Assembly: GCF_000276665.1 (NCBI RefSeq)
Contig: NW_004955480.1
Span: forward strand, 7,278,565-7,342,564
Reading direction: 5' to 3'
Length of the DNA: 64,000 nt
Source: Chinchilla lanigera
Lineage: Eukaryota; Chordata; Mammalia; Rodentia; Chinchillidae
This document shows positions 46,850 to 58,031 of the stretch, piece by piece. Positions within the stretch are counted from its first letter, which is position 1. The number at the start of each line of letters is the position of its first letter. The notes below the pieces were generated by a model. The model ran no database searches. It saw nothing but the letters and a program-made list of their open reading frames with translations, and was not told the origin of the DNA. Both the position numbers and the translations under genes were made by a program.

Positions 46850-47140
46850 ATTATTTTTAAACATTTCTATTTTTTCTAGTGGACATATAGTTATTTGAAT
46901 CATTCATCTATTGTAGGATAAGCACATTGTCCCTAGTTTCTTGGTTTTTCCTATTATGAGTGCTCCTGCGGTGAGTAATTTTTTGTTTAAAGCATTTACA
47001 TATTTTTGGATTATGTCCTTTGGATTGATTCCCAGAAATAGAATTACTAAGTCAAAGGGCATGAATATTTTTAATGCTTTTAATTCGTGGCATGCATTTA
47101 TTTTAAAAATTAAAGTGAATAAAGATTCTGGTAAGTTCCT
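46850..47140 (-). repeat. Old L1M 3' region fragment, antisense
   Basis: GGATTATGTCCTTTGGATTG, ATTCCCAGAAATAGAATTAC and TAAGTCAAAGGGCATGAATA match the common antisense L1M 3' region. Confidence 0.7.
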
Positions 47141-47904
47141 GGTACTCTATTATATACGCACAGTCATCTGGGCTCTGCCAAGCTTGGGTCTGGGAATGGC
47201 TGCCCTGTGGAAGTTCAAGAGGGAGAATAATGCGATCTCCTTCATAGGTTTATCTTTTCTTACTTTTTGTCTGTTTAATACATTTTTTGTATATTCATTG
47301 ATTCAGGCAGTCATTTGTTAAGCACTTATTGTGTAAAGCAGGGAGCAGGGTCTTATATTCCCAAAGACCACTCAAAATTGAGTTAAGGGCTTTCCTGGAG
47401 GAAAACAGGGTCTGATGTGGTAGCAAGTTGACATCTATAGACTGGATGACCTTGGTTGATTAGAAAGCTGAGATTTGAATGAAAAGGACATATCCAGGAG
47501 ACAAAAGGCATCCACTGGGTAGTAAAATAACAGCTAGTTCCCTGTGCCCAATGACAGGACTGAGTGTAGCTCTGGGACAGAAAGAAGATCTTTGTAGCAA
47601 GAGCCTAGATCTGGGGGCTGTGCTGAGAGTGAAGGGAATGGGGAGCGAAAGCTCCAGCCACCCCTTGCTGTGTGCTCCAGGAGAGTACGCAGTGATGAGA
47701 GCCATGTGGAGCCTCAGGATAGAGGTATACAGTCTGATGCTTGCTGTCGAAGATCACGCAGCGTTCTCTGCAGAGCATAGTTACAGGGACTCAGGGGTGC
47801 TGGTGTAGAAATGAGTTAAGAAAATTATCCTTTTCTATGCTAGAATCACCAAAGGAGCAGGGAAAGAGTGGTGAGAGAGGTAAGGAGACATACATGGGCT
47901 TCTA

Positions 47905-48215
47905 TTTATGGGTTGGAGGGTGATTCATGAGATTTGCTAATGGCTTGGAGCAGTGGGGTTAGGAAAAGAGAGGAATCAAGAATACATCCCAAAACGTTGG
48001 CCCACGCAACTGGGAAACTGGAATCATACTGAGATGGAAAAGACTGGGATAGCAGGGTCAGAGTAGGGTGGAGACGGTCTTGGCCATGTGAGGTCTGAAA
48101 TCTCTCTTTGGTTAAAATGAGGGGAGGGCAGTGAGGCAGCTGGAGCCACAATTCTGACATCCTGGGGAGAATCTGGGAGCTCTGATACGGATCTGAATGC
48201 CACTGGCACATTTCA
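47905..48215 (+). repeat. Old mammalian interspersed repeat, family uncertain
   Basis: TTTGCTAATGGCTTGGAGCA, AAAGAGAGGAATCAAGAATA, CATACTGAGATGGAAAAGAC and CCTGGGGAGAATCTGGGAGC follow a widely dispersed old repeat that I recognise by pattern but cannot name safely. Confidence 0.5.
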
Positions 48216-48879
48216 GGGAATTTAGGTCTCCTGGCAAACAGATCCATAAACAGAAAAGAAAATGGGAACAATCAACCTCCATTAAGTTATGTTGAGTTTC
48301 TTATATTTATCTTTGTGAACAAAATCTCTGTTTTCTGCTTCTCCCAAGTAAGAAGAGGATAAAACATGAGTTTTCTGCTGTCTTGCTGGAATAGCCCTCC
48401 AATTTTTAAGTAGGGAGTTGAGAAATTATTTCTGTAATTTAATCCACTGTTCAGATGCAATAGGGTGGGTCAGGACAAACAAGCTTTTGCATCTTGCAAG
48501 TTTTTCCAGAAATATTCCCTTGTCTGATGAATTTATGTTGGAAGAGAAAATCTGTGCAGATTTTATGGTGAGCTCTTTTCCAAGATATATGACTCTCTGC
48601 CTCCTCCTGTGACCCTAACCTAGGACCCCTCACACCTCCACTGGGTGATGTAATCTGAGCTTTGAGGCTCCTTGGTATAGAACTGTCACCAACAAGAACT
48701 GCATGTTTAGGACAATGCCTAACTATGTAATTCCAAGGCAGTTTTGCACAGGGTATTCTGTATATGATTTTTGACATGTTAGATTGGTTGTCTCCATGTT
48801 TGTGTATAAAATAGGAGATTTAATTCTACAGAAATGGCCATTATTCCTCCACAACAGAATACTACCGATTACTCAGTGA

Positions 48880-49130
48880 ATGAAATTTTATGGGCGGACA
48901 CAAATTTTAGGAATCAGAGAAGGTGCAAATCTCAGTGTTAACGCTTAGCCCATCAACTAGGGCAAGTTTCTTAACCTCCCGGGGCCTCAGTTTCCCTATT
49001 TAAATTGTGATAATAAAAGTACTGACCTGAAGGAGTTGCTGGAAATACTAGAAAATAATGCATCATAAATATAAATAATTGAGTAATTACTTGTTACACA
49101 CTTGCCACTTGTGAAGTGTTATGCATGCAC
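48880..49130 (+). repeat. MIR SINE
   Basis: AACTAGGGCAAGTTTCTTAA, CCTCCCGGGGCCTCAGTTTC and CCTATTTAAATTGTGATAAT are a clear MIR core. Confidence 0.72.
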
Positions 49131-49189
49131 CATGCACAAGACATGGGTAGAGAGCTAATAAAACTGACAGGAATCCAAATTTTAAAAAG

Positions 49190-49234
49190 ATGAGTTATTA
49201 TTTCATGAGTTATTATTTCATGAGTTATTATTAT
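49190..49234 (+). repeat. 15-bp tandem repeat, three copies
   Basis: ATGAGTTATTATTTC at 49190 and 49205, with a third, slightly longer unit from 49220. Confidence 0.95.
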
Positions 49235-49282
49235 TTTCAACTATGGTAAGTTCAGGGGCAAGAGGTTCAATTTTAGTGACCT

Positions 49283-49286
<4 letters not shown>

Positions 49287-49329
<43 letters not shown>
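49287..49329. repeat. (GT)n microsatellite
   Basis: About 21 uninterrupted GT repeats. Confidence 0.97.
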
Positions 49330-49330
<1 letters not shown>

Positions 49331-50075
49331 TTTAGTCATTATTTTTAGGTCATCCTAAATAGTATTTCTCTTTGGAATGCACACAATTAATTAATGATTC
49401 AGTGGGCTGAAGATGGAGATAGAAATATACGAATTTCTCTGGTGTTTGGGGAAAAATACTGATGATGCCTTTACTGAAGAGCTTGATCTGCCAGATGCCA
49501 AGTCTTGTCTTTGTGCTGCTTTAATATGCCTGTTTCCCAAGGCAGCACTTGCACTAGGGAGTAAAATATAGTGCGCACTTTCTATGAGGAAAGCCTTGAA
49601 TTGTGAGTGAAACCCTGCGTCGCTCTGTCAAGACATACAATTTACTATCTTGGTAACACGCCGTTTTAGAATTTCTGTTAAAATGATAACTAACGTTTAC
49701 TGTTAAATAAAATGCAATTTGGCTGAGAATAAACAAGACCACAGTTGAGAATTTGAGAAGAACATTTCAGTCCATGGACACGAGATTTTTTTGTAGAGTC
49801 CCATAAAGATAAATAAAAAAGCAGGGGATTTAAAATTCTCTCCATATGTCCATTATATGCCTTTGCAATTATGAGCTGGAAAGAGCAAATGGTTGTACTT
49901 TATTACTTTTATTTCTGTGTCTCCTTGTGGTGTTCTACAAGTGTGATGGGAAACCCCGATTTGGGTTCTGTTCAGGAGGGGGAGCCCCAGACTTTCAGCA
50001 CACTCGGCATCGACTCGTTGTTGAAAGAACTAAGACAAATGTATTGAAGGCTATCCTTCAGGACAAAGAGGCATC
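49330..50075. other. Unannotated intronic sequence
   Basis: No gene found. The frame at 49846-50121 (91 codons) has a hydrophobic stretch but no recognised homology and runs into a MIR, so I do not call it a gene. Confidence 0.45.
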
Positions 50076-50079
50076 ACAG

Positions 50080-50240
50080 TGGAATGGTTATGAGTCCAAA
50101 GCCAACAACCAGAATCTTTAAATTTGAACTCTTTCTCTGTAGCCAATAGCTATGTAACCTTAAACAAATGTTTAGCTTCTCAGCACCTTCTTTTTCTCCT
50201 CCATATAATGGAGTTAGTAGCCAGACTTTTCAGATAAGGG
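50080..50240 (+). repeat. MIR SINE
   Basis: GAATGGTTATGAGTCCAAAG, CTATGTAACCTTAAACAAAT and TTCTCCTCCATATAATGGAG follow MIR order. Confidence 0.6.
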
Positions 50241-50915
50241 CATTATGGGGTTTTACAGAACAAAGAGTTCATATTGGTGGCTGGTACCAAGCAGGAGCTA
50301 CGTGACTCTTGATTATTGGTATTAAGTGTGACTGCTGCAGAATAAACATGGTTTTAGGTAAGAATGCTGGGTTTGAAGAAAAGGCAGCTAGAGATAAAGG
50401 AAGCAAAATGATCTATAATCCCGAAAACAAATGACCTGCATTTTCTTCCGTGTGAGGGGATGCTAGGAAGAGGATAGGCAGAAGGCAAGAGAGTTGGGAT
50501 CTTTGTTGTCTCCTGTGTCAATATACAGATGTAGCAGGTAAAGAAATTTAGCAGAAACGTGTGTGGCCAGGTGTGTTTCTGCCTGTCATTCAAGGCGCAG
50601 TCATTCATTCTCCAGTGTCTTCTGAGAGGGATTAACTGACATGTGTAAAAGAGGAGTGACCAAAATGGTAGGACACAGATTAGTACAGAGTGCTGTCCAT
50701 GGGCGTGTGTACAAGAGGGGAGTCTTGTGAGACATTCTTATATCCCAGATCCACAGGATACTGAGGGAGTCAGTGCTGTGCCCACCTCCTTGCTTGCAGA
50801 CTCCTTCAAAATGCTGTCTACTTTGAGCTGTTTAAGTTTATTTCAATTAAAAAGATACATTTAGGAGGAATAGATGCTGTAAGTATGGTTCATTCTTTGG
50901 AGGGGGTGGATGTGC

Positions 50916-50944
50916 GCCACGTGACAAGTGGTTGCCATGGTAAT
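50916..50944 (+). promoter_or_regulatory. Candidate E-box plus RFX X-box
   Basis: CCACGTGAC (CACGTG at 50918-50923) lies 7 bases before GTTGCCATGGTAAT (50931-50944). The latter is close to the palindromic RFX X-box consensus (GTTGCCATGGYAAC-type). Neighbouring DNA is repeat-poor. Motif match is seen; regulatory activity is inferred. Confidence 0.45.
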
Positions 50945-50999
50945 TTCTCATTATTGTTGAATTGAAAAATAATTACTCTGGCAAAAATCCCACGTAACC

Positions 51000-51985
51000 T
51001 GTCAGTGCTTAAGTTAAAGATGCGGGGGGGGGGGCAGCCCGGGCACAGGATCCTGTTTTTGGTGGAGAGGTACAGGGCTGGGGACAGGGGAGAAGTCGGG
51101 ATGGAAGCGAAATGCCTTTATAGATTTTTAAATATGATGAAGACTCTCTTCTGCTATTTGACAAGAGTATATCTCCCATCCCGATAGATAATTTGGCTGT
51201 CGGTGGAACTTGGGCACACCTGTGAGACGGGACAAAAAGAGCAGGGGTTCTGATCACAGAAATGCACCTAGGGGACTGCTGAGAATGGCAAAGCTTCAGT
51301 GGTATTTTCACCTAATTAAAATATGTAAGAACTGTCTCCCCTGCCTGTGTTCAGTCTGAGTTAATTTCACGTTTATTTACCTACAGGTTGCAGCATGCTA
51401 TTGTTGCCTTCCTGTTTAGGAAAAGAATCCTCTTTTTACTTATTAGTATTCCCTGAACACTAACCACGTGAGTGAGGTTCAGCCATTCAGCAGCTGCTGG
51501 GATGGGGAACAGCATGGCCTGGACCCGAAGACTGCAGGCAAGGTGGACAGGACAGAGCTAGACCTGCACAAAAATTGGGGTGCTGATGCTCAGGTGTCCT
51601 GTGTCTGCGTCACTGTGGAGACCAGGAGGAATCTGTGCATTGTTTCTTGTGTCAGTATCAAAACATAATCCTTTTGTTGGTTAACAAAGCCCCAGCCATA
51701 CATTTTCCTTTAAGAGAATGGTGCTTAAGATTTTATTATTGATAATATTATTATTCTATCAGTGCATTGTCTTTGGACTTGTGGGTGCTCCTCCTTCTCC
51801 TGATAGAGTTGGAGTCTGTTTTGTAATTTTGTTGTTCCTGCTACTGGGTCTCACTTGGAAATATATCACTTAAAATACTCTGTTTTCTTCTCTACCCAGG
51901 TATCAGTTAGACCATCAATTTTTAATGTGGAAGTCCAGAATCCTCTTAATGAAAGAGCCAAAATATAGACAAGTATATACCCTAT
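51000..51985. other. Unannotated intronic sequence
   Basis: Includes a G12 run near 51023-51034. No gene or assigned repeat. Confidence 0.4.
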
Positions 51986-51989
51986 GTCT

Positions 51990-52230
51990 AGGCATGGTCA
52001 CTTTAAGTCCATGCCTAAGAAGAATTCTTACACATATGCATAAAGAGACATGGCAAAGGGTCTTTTACAGCACTGTTGTAATGGCAACCATAATTAGAAA
52101 TTAGAGTTTATTAGTAGCATAATATTTAAATAAAATGTATTATGTTCATTTAGCGCAATACCGCCTGGTTTATATAGGGAAAGAAGAGATCTCCATATGC
52201 AAAATAGATAGGTCTCTAAATACAACATTG
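51990..52230 (+). repeat. Old L1M 3' fragment, part 1
   Basis: TTTTACAGCACTGTTGTAAT, GGCAACCATAATTAGAAATT and TAAATAAAATGTATTATGTT resemble the sense L1M 3' region; it resumes after an ID insertion. Confidence 0.6.
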
Positions 52231-52325
52231 AGGATTGCAGCAGAGCTCAGTAGTCCAGCATGTATTTAGCATGATCAAAACCATGGTTTTGATCCCTAGT
52301 ACTGCCAAAAATTAAATAATAAAAA
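52231..52325 (+). mobile_element. ID SINE, diverged, within L1M
   Basis: GAGGATTGCAGCAGAGCTCA, GTAGTCCAGCATGTATTTAG and a GATCCCTAGTACTGCC end with an A-rich tail. The middle (CAAAACCATGGTTTTGATCC) forms a small inverted repeat. Confidence 0.78.
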
Positions 52326-52490
52326 AAGCTGAATTAAAAATCCTGTCAAAGAAGGGAACATAATGCGTTATACCATTTAGATAAAGGATTAAAAACAGAA
52401 TCATGCGTAAATGGAATCCTGTGAGTATATAAATTAAAACATTGGCTAGGAAGATCCATGTGGTTTTATGAGATAATGGGACATGGATCT
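52326..52490 (+). repeat. Old L1M 3' fragment, part 2
   Basis: GCGTTATACCATTTAGATAA, AGGATTAAAAACAGAATCAT and following AT-rich sequence continue the L1M 3' region. Confidence 0.5.
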
Positions 52491-53037
52491 TCATCATATT
52501 ATCCTCTGTTTTTAAAAGTGAAAGAAGTAAAACCTGGCTTATGTAGAGTGTGTTGAGGTGCTACGTGGAATTTTAACCAGAGTGTCACTGAAAAGGACAG
52601 CAGTAAAATGTGACTGCATAGCATGGCAGTGTGGGAGAAGAGAGTTTCAGAACTTTTGCTCCAGTATGAGCAGCTCACCTGCATGTCCAGGACACCCACT
52701 GATGGGAGTGAGATCTCTGTGATGTGATAGTGAAGCCTTTACTGATCCCTGAGACCCTGGTTTAGACTTTTAGGTTCCTCCAGTGTTAAAGGAATAATCA
52801 TGGCGTCCTCCTGGCCTCTCTATTGTTCATTCCACTTTCTTGGTTCTTTCTCGGGTGGTAAATTCCTCTGAGGAGCAAGAGACACGTGGTGCCCATTTCC
52901 TGTCCTGAAGAAATTGTGTTCCACAGCAGTCTTGATGGTAGACAAGTGCACATTTCAAGGTTGTGACTCAGTCATGATTCCATATGCACTCTACTGGAGG
53001 TGCAGTTTGCAACCTCCCCTAAATTGGAAGGTGGTGG

Positions 53038-53163
53038 TGGGTTCATTCCTAGCCAGGGATATTTGTTGTTGTTGTTTATTGTTTTTTTTCCACTACCGGG
53101 AATCGAACTCATGACCTTGCACTTGCCAGGCAGGCGCTGTGCTGCTGAGCTAAATGCCCAGCC
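53038..53163 (-). mobile_element. Young ID SINE with unusual extended tail
   Basis: Antisense ID body: ACCGGGAATCGAACTCATGA, CTTGCCAGGCAGGCGCTGTG and CTGAGCTAAATGCCCAGCC. A perfect 13-bp duplication, TGGAAGGTGGTGG, flanks it at 53025-53037 and 53164-53176. Between the A/CAA tail and the distal duplication lie about 25 bases of non-A sequence (53038-53062). Confidence 0.88.
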
Positions 53164-53269
53164 TGGAAGGTGGTGGAAGAAAGGTCCATGAACTAGAATT
53201 CTGCATTTGCTAGATACCAGATGTGCAAGTGTACACCACATACCTGGCAACAGTTGACTTGCAGGGATG

Positions 53270-54225
53270 TACCATGATCTTTACTCAGGAGTCCCCAAAA
53301 GTTTATCTTGACTGACTGGCCAGTCTCAGTGCATTTCCTCTTAATTTCCATGTTGGTCAACTTGAAATAATGGTCTGTGTGAAGTAAAAGCTATCAGTAG
53401 TACCAACCTCTCCCTCCAAATATAAGGGGAAGCGAGACTTTTTGAATGTCTCTTCTGAATTCTGACCTCCAAACACCCTTGATAGATTTACTTATGCAGG
53501 CTCCTACTGGTCAGCTTTCTGAACTTGGCCACAACTCCTGATTCAAAAGAAGAACTTGGAATTTCTTGGTTCTGCCATTTTGCTGCTGTTGACCCTAAGT
53601 TTACATTAAAGAGTTGAAACTTCTAGCCTCTTCCTAGAATTTCAGAAATGTAATTAATGCAGTGCCTTTTATATTTCCATGGAGTCTTTCACTTCCTTGC
53701 CTGCGTTCAAGAAGAGTGCTGGCATCCTCTTGGAGGAGACGCACCCTGGGTGACTCTGACAGATTGGAAAATGGTGGGACTTGTTCTTTTCATTGTCCAC
53801 ATGTCAGCAGGTGATTGTATGGCTCAGAATGGAGCTCCTACTAGGGTGAGCAGTTAGGTCTTCTTCAGGAATTCCATATTTGGTTCAGCAGAGCCTTGGG
53901 CTGTGTTCCAGCCATTCCTTAAAGGCCTAGGTTTTTCATTATGCAAATTTATTCCACAAACTTGCCTATACAATCCCAAGAAATACACCAGGCATCAAAA
54001 TAGAAGCAAGAAGTGTTCAAAGAGGAAGTTCATTATCAGAAAACCCATGTAAAGAAAAGAGTACAAACTCCTAAAAGGTTTGGAGGAAGAAATTTCTTGA
54101 GGCAAAATACTCCTGAACCAGTGCCAACCACCTGCTTCCTCTAGCTTTTGTGCTCTTCAGTCTAAAGTGGGAAATCACTTGTTAAGCAGAATTATGAATG
54201 GAAATTAGTTGTGCTAGCATGTAAC
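53270..54225. other. Unannotated intronic sequence
   Basis: 53500-53860 looks like it could be an old dispersed repeat but I cannot place it. No gene seen. Confidence 0.4.
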
Positions 54226-54240
54226 CTTTATCACCACTTT

Positions 54241-54326
54241 TTTTTTTTCCCAGTAACAGGAATCAAACTCACAACCTTGCACTTGCCAGGCAGCCTCTGT
54301 GCCGCTGAGCTAAATCCCAAGCCCCA
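54241..54326 (-). mobile_element. Young ID SINE with TSD (antisense)
   Basis: CAGTAACAGGAATCAAACTC, CTTGCACTTGCCAGGCAGCC and GCCGCTGAGCTAAATCCCAA. A perfect 11-bp duplication, ATCACCACTTT, lies at 54230-54240 and 54327-54337. Confidence 0.94.
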
Positions 54327-54339
54327 ATCACCACTTTCT

Positions 54340-55495
54340 TGCTGTAGTGGGAAATGAGCTCCATCTCTACCACAATGACCCCCACATGTATGTTCTTTTC
54401 ATGACAAGCTGCTTTCATATACAGCAAACAAGCCTGGCCTGGCCTCAATAAGTAGTCATTCTTTCCTTCCAACTCTGCTTCTTTTGTTCCTTTCCTGCAT
54501 AAACATTAGTCTTCTTATCATGAAGGACTAATTCAAAGGCTTTATCTGTGTGTGAGAGAGTGCAAGGAGTTAACAGTTATATTTAAAATATAGCGAAGTA
54601 TTTGTACGCCAGTCCCAAATGAATCAGCCAAGAGACAATGTAAGATTAACAACTAACATCTCTGGGCTACTTTGTAGACTGACTTTTCTGAGTTGGGTTT
54701 GTGATGGTATATCAGGAATCTCATTCATTCAGCCAACCAGCCAAAAATATTTTGCCTACCTATGATGTGCCTGGCTCTATGAAATTAAATACAACATTTT
54801 TATTTTGGAGATGTTCTTCTAAGATTTGTGATCACAGCCAATTGTCTCTGTGTTTGTGGATTCCTAATGTGCTCTTCTCTTGGCAAATCTACCCTGAAAT
54901 TTCCTGAGCTATTGACTCATCCCTTGCTCTATTTCAGTTACTTTGAATCAAACAGCATCAAGTCGGTCATCTTGGATCCTTATGTTTGTTGCAGCTTCTG
55001 ACAAAACTCTCTTCCGTGAGCCCTGTGGAACCTAGGGGGCCACTCAGAGACAATTCTCACACTTCATTTTAGCCAGAGTCCTTGATTTTCTCTGAGTGCC
55101 CTCAAGTCTGCTTGGGTTTCCCTAGGTTTTTGCCTTTTTTAGGGCTAATTTTCCAGCAGCAGGGCCAGAGACCAAGAGTTAGATTATAGGAAAATGGAGG
55201 GGGAGACCTGATCCAGTCTGTGGGCCTTTGACTAATGAACAAGGCAGAAAAGCTTACACATTCCTGTTTGGGTTTTTAACCATGTGGTAGTCAGATCTGG
55301 TTCCCAGGCAAAACATTGCAAGCAGTTGAAGTGATAGATAAAGCAGAAAGTGCATGATTTATAAACAGGTTGTTTTGTAAAGGGTTTTTTTTTTTTTGAT
55401 GCAGTTCTTTAGAACATGGACTGTCTCTTGCACAAGAAACGATATTAGAGATGGTCGATAGAGCCAGAGAAAAGACATTTTATTGATTTTTCACT
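54340..55495. other. Unannotated intronic sequence
   Basis: No gene. A MIR/L2-age fragment may occur near 54715-54790; the rest is unassigned. Confidence 0.4.
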
Positions 55496-55499
55496 GCAT

Positions 55500-55695
55500 T
55501 CTGGGCAATCTGCTGGGCACTTTTTACCCAATAACTTGTTTAATCCTCCATCTACCCTGCAGACGGTTATTATTATTGTTGTTGTTCTTCATGCGATTTT
55601 CAACTTCTGAGTAAGAAAACAAGGTCAGGAAGTAAAATAACCTGCCCAAGGTTCCTTAGCTGGGAAGAGGTATTGTCACCCATAGGAGCAAATTC
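55500..55695 (-). repeat. MIR SINE
   Basis: Antisense MIR: ATAACTTGTTTAATCCTCCA, GACGGTTATTATTATTGTTG and CCTGCCCAAGGTTCCTTAGC. Confidence 0.65.
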
Positions 55696-56449
55696 CACAA
55701 GTGACGTTGTACCAGGTATACCCCTGGCCTTGAGTCCGGTGACAAATCTGCATAGCAAATCAAGGAGCTTGACTTAATGTATTCCCTTTTGGATCTCTCT
55801 TCTTTTTAAAATCCTGACTCCTGCTCCCCAAGACTTCCAGAGATGGGTGGCCGGTGACCACAGGGCATTGCAAGGCACAGATCTAGGATGTCCTGTGGTC
55901 TGAGCTTAGGTCCTGTCTTCTCCATCTGTCAGCTGAGTGTACTTTGGTAAAGTACATTTGCCGTGTAAGTTGTAGTTTCCCCAGTTGCAGAGATAGTAAC
56001 ACGAGCAGCTTCTTTCATTCAGTGGATTGCCTTTTTGGAGTATTCCATGAGCTGTGTACCACTGTCAAAACTGGAACATGGGACACCAAGCAGAACACAG
56101 TCCCTGCTCACAGGAAGCTTATATTTGTGCTGACACAAAAACAAAAATGAAATCCAGAAACTGGCTAGGAGTGTGGCTTGAGCAGGAAAATACACAGAAA
56201 GTAGTTAGAAAGGCCTTGGCGTGTGATAAAGACTCAATAACTGTGACTCCTTTTCCATCTGTGTAGCAATTTGAAGTCAAATGAACCAAAGTATCCAGAC
56301 TCCTAAGTAGGGCTTCTTTTCCTGATTCTTCCACTTCCAAGCATGCTGATTTTTCTAAAAGCTCTGGCAGCTGCCAGAGTACGGAGTTTGCATGCTGTGG
56401 ACCCAAGAGTTGGAGCAGAGCTGCCTGTAATTGCTCACTTGACTGCCTT

Positions 56450-56548
56450 CCGCTAGGGAGTTTTGGGCTCTTTGAGGGCAGGGACCAATCTCTCATTCAG
56501 CTGTGTATTCCATGTCCCTGCACACAGTAAGTACTCAATCAAAATTTG
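56450..56548 (+). repeat. L2 LINE 3' end
   Basis: GGGCTCTTTGAGGGCAGGGA, TGTGTATTCCATGTCCCTGC and ACACAGTAAGTACTCAATCA are the canonical L2 3' terminus. Confidence 0.75.
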
Positions 56549-56559
56549 TTTCAGAAAGA

Positions 56560-57360
56560 AAAGAAAGGTGGGGTGGTGGTTTGTAGGTGGACCCATGCAT
56601 TGTCCTTGGCTGGTTTTTATATTTACTCTGTTGTCCTAAGAGAAGCACTGGCTTCTGGTGAGGCCGATGGGAGGCAGCCCAAGAAAGAAGACACAAAAAT
56701 TCATTTGTCAGAGCTTCTTCCTTTTGAAGAAAAGGACAGCATCAATCTTCTGTAGTTTCTTAATTATCCTTGCTGGGACTGAAGGCTCATTCCCAAGGCC
56801 TGCCAGTGACAACAACTTAATGTTGTCATAAGCAGAACAACTTAATGGGCAGCAGAGAGGCCTGCAGTATCTTGGCCAGGGTCCCAGTGGTGGGGACTAG
56901 TGAGTAGGGAATGACAGTATTCCTACAGTCCCCCTTCCCACCTGACAGACAGCTGGGAAGAATCTTGTTCTCAGTGCCGGCATGAACCAGCAATTCTCCT
57001 GACAAAGGATCGTGCTTAAGAATTTGGGGGCAAATGGAGCTCTGGACAGAGGATGAGGCTGGGTATGTTTCCTCCGTTATGCAGGACACCGCAGGACCTT
57101 CTCTTTCACTGCTACAGGGGCCCCCCTGCTCCCCTCCCAAGAGCAATGCTTCTAACTGCCTTCCACTGGATCTCTTCCAAAGTGTTTTCTGGATGAGCAA
57201 GAGAAACACTCAACCCAAGACAAACAGAGTTCAGGCGGATGGCCTGCATTCTGTCGAACTTTTGTGTTTCTGATAATTGTTTTAACAGCAAACTTGTGGC
57301 TGTTTACTATCTTTAAACAATCTTCAAGAATAGTCCACATACTTATGACAGTTACCTATG
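56560..57360. other. Unannotated intronic sequence
   Basis: No repeat or gene assigned. Overlapping frames on both strands at 56826-57273 (up to 127 codons) have no recognised domain and no conserved pattern that I can see. Confidence 0.4.
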
Positions 57361-57370
57361 CACAAACCCA

Positions 57371-57404
57371 TGTATATATATATATATATGTGTGTGTGTG
57401 TATA
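57371..57404. repeat. (TA)n(TG)n microsatellite
   Basis: TATATATATA grades into TGTGTGTGTG. Confidence 0.9.
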
Positions 57405-57907
57405 ACTATAAATATATCTGAAGAAATATCTATATGCTTTGTAGGAATAGTCACGTAGAGTACAGCCAAGAACATCCCTTTCTGATTAAATTATTTGTTA
57501 GAAAATTACCCTCATTAGCCTGGTTGTAGCACTGTGTTTGTAAAAATGGACTCTTAAGGAAGCAGCGAGTGAGAGGAACAAAAAACCACTTTGAATGTAT
57601 TTTACACTAAATGTAAATTCTATGACTAAAAAGCATCACTCTGTGTTACATAGTACATTTGTTCACTCTCCCCAAATATCTCCTCAAGAATTAATGTTCA
57701 TTCGGTTGGTGTTACTTCCTTTATCGAGTCGGAATTCAGTCCCCAGTTGAGGCAATTAATTTGAAGAGTGACCACATAGCCACCCACTCTCTCCCAGAAA
57801 GCCCACACACATATGCTAAGCAGCAAGCCCGCAGATGCACGGGGGTTTTTCTTTCTTTCCCTCTTTCTTGTCCTCTTTGAGATATGGACTGCTCTCGCCT
57901 GTTAAAT

Positions 57908-57928
57908 AAATGATCTGTCTCTTTGCAG
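57908..57928 (+). other. LDB2: 3' splice acceptor of the LDB2 exon
   Basis: A pyrimidine-rich run (TGATCTGTCTCTTTGCAG) ends in AG directly before the first codon of the exon. A longer pyrimidine stretch lies upstream at about 57846-57880. A branch point could be in the TTAAAT/TGAT sequence just upstream, but this is not resolved. Confidence 0.93.
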
Positions 57929-58031
57929 GACAGCGACAACCTCTGGTGGGATGCCTTTGCCACTGAATTTTTTGAAGATGACGCCACGTTAACCCTTTCA
58001 TTTTGTTTGGAAGATGGACCAAAGCGATACA
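57929..58031 (+). CDS. LDB2: LDB2 internal coding exon (probably exon 2)
   Basis: This 103-bp exon begins in phase 0 and ends one base into a codon (phase 1). It encodes 34 whole residues, starting DSDNLWWDAFATEF and ending LEDGPKRY, plus the first base of the next codon (ACN, Thr, in the family). LIM-domain-binding proteins are nuclear cofactors that dimerise through the N-terminal half and bind LIM-homeodomain and LMO proteins through a C-terminal LIM-interaction domain. This exon lies near the start of the conserved dimerisation region. From memory of the family, LDB1 has DCDNLWW and an AMLTITF-like stretch, whereas LDB2 has DSDNLWW and ATLTLSF, so LDB2 is preferred. The flanks are a pyrimidine-rich tract ending TTTGCAG and the donor GTAAGA. 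Because 103 is not a multiple of three, skipping this exon would shift the frame. I infer it to be exon 2 because the segment follows the short N-terminal exon in the known protein. Confidence 0.96.

Larger units (their letters stand above)
1..57928 (+). other. LDB2: 3' part of a very long LDB2 intron (probably intron 1)
   Basis: No sequence here resembles another LDB2 exon or any other protein that I recognise. Open frames are short, lack homology that I can see, and mostly fall in simple repeats or SINEs. LDB2 is known as a gene of several hundred kilobases with a huge first intron, which fits. The interval is largely interspersed repeats of several ages plus unique sequence. The first exon and the promoter must lie outside the window. 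Confidence 0.85.

Noticed and set aside
49190..49234. Three short direct repeats considered as a CRISPR-like array
   Set aside because: Units are contiguous with no spacers, in mammalian intronic DNA; it is a simple tandem repeat.
49846..50121. 91-codon frame with a hydrophobic segment, like a small secreted or membrane protein
   Set aside because: No recognisable homology, no Kozak-like or promoter context, and its end overlaps a MIR SINE.
53500..53860. Possible further MaLR LTR
   Set aside because: Some word order is suggestive, but I could not find consistent LTR start, polyadenylation and end signals.
56119..57273. Several frames above 110 codons on both strands
   Set aside because: They have no domain signature, and part overlaps an L2 3' end. 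Frames of this length occur by chance in tens of kilobases of intron.
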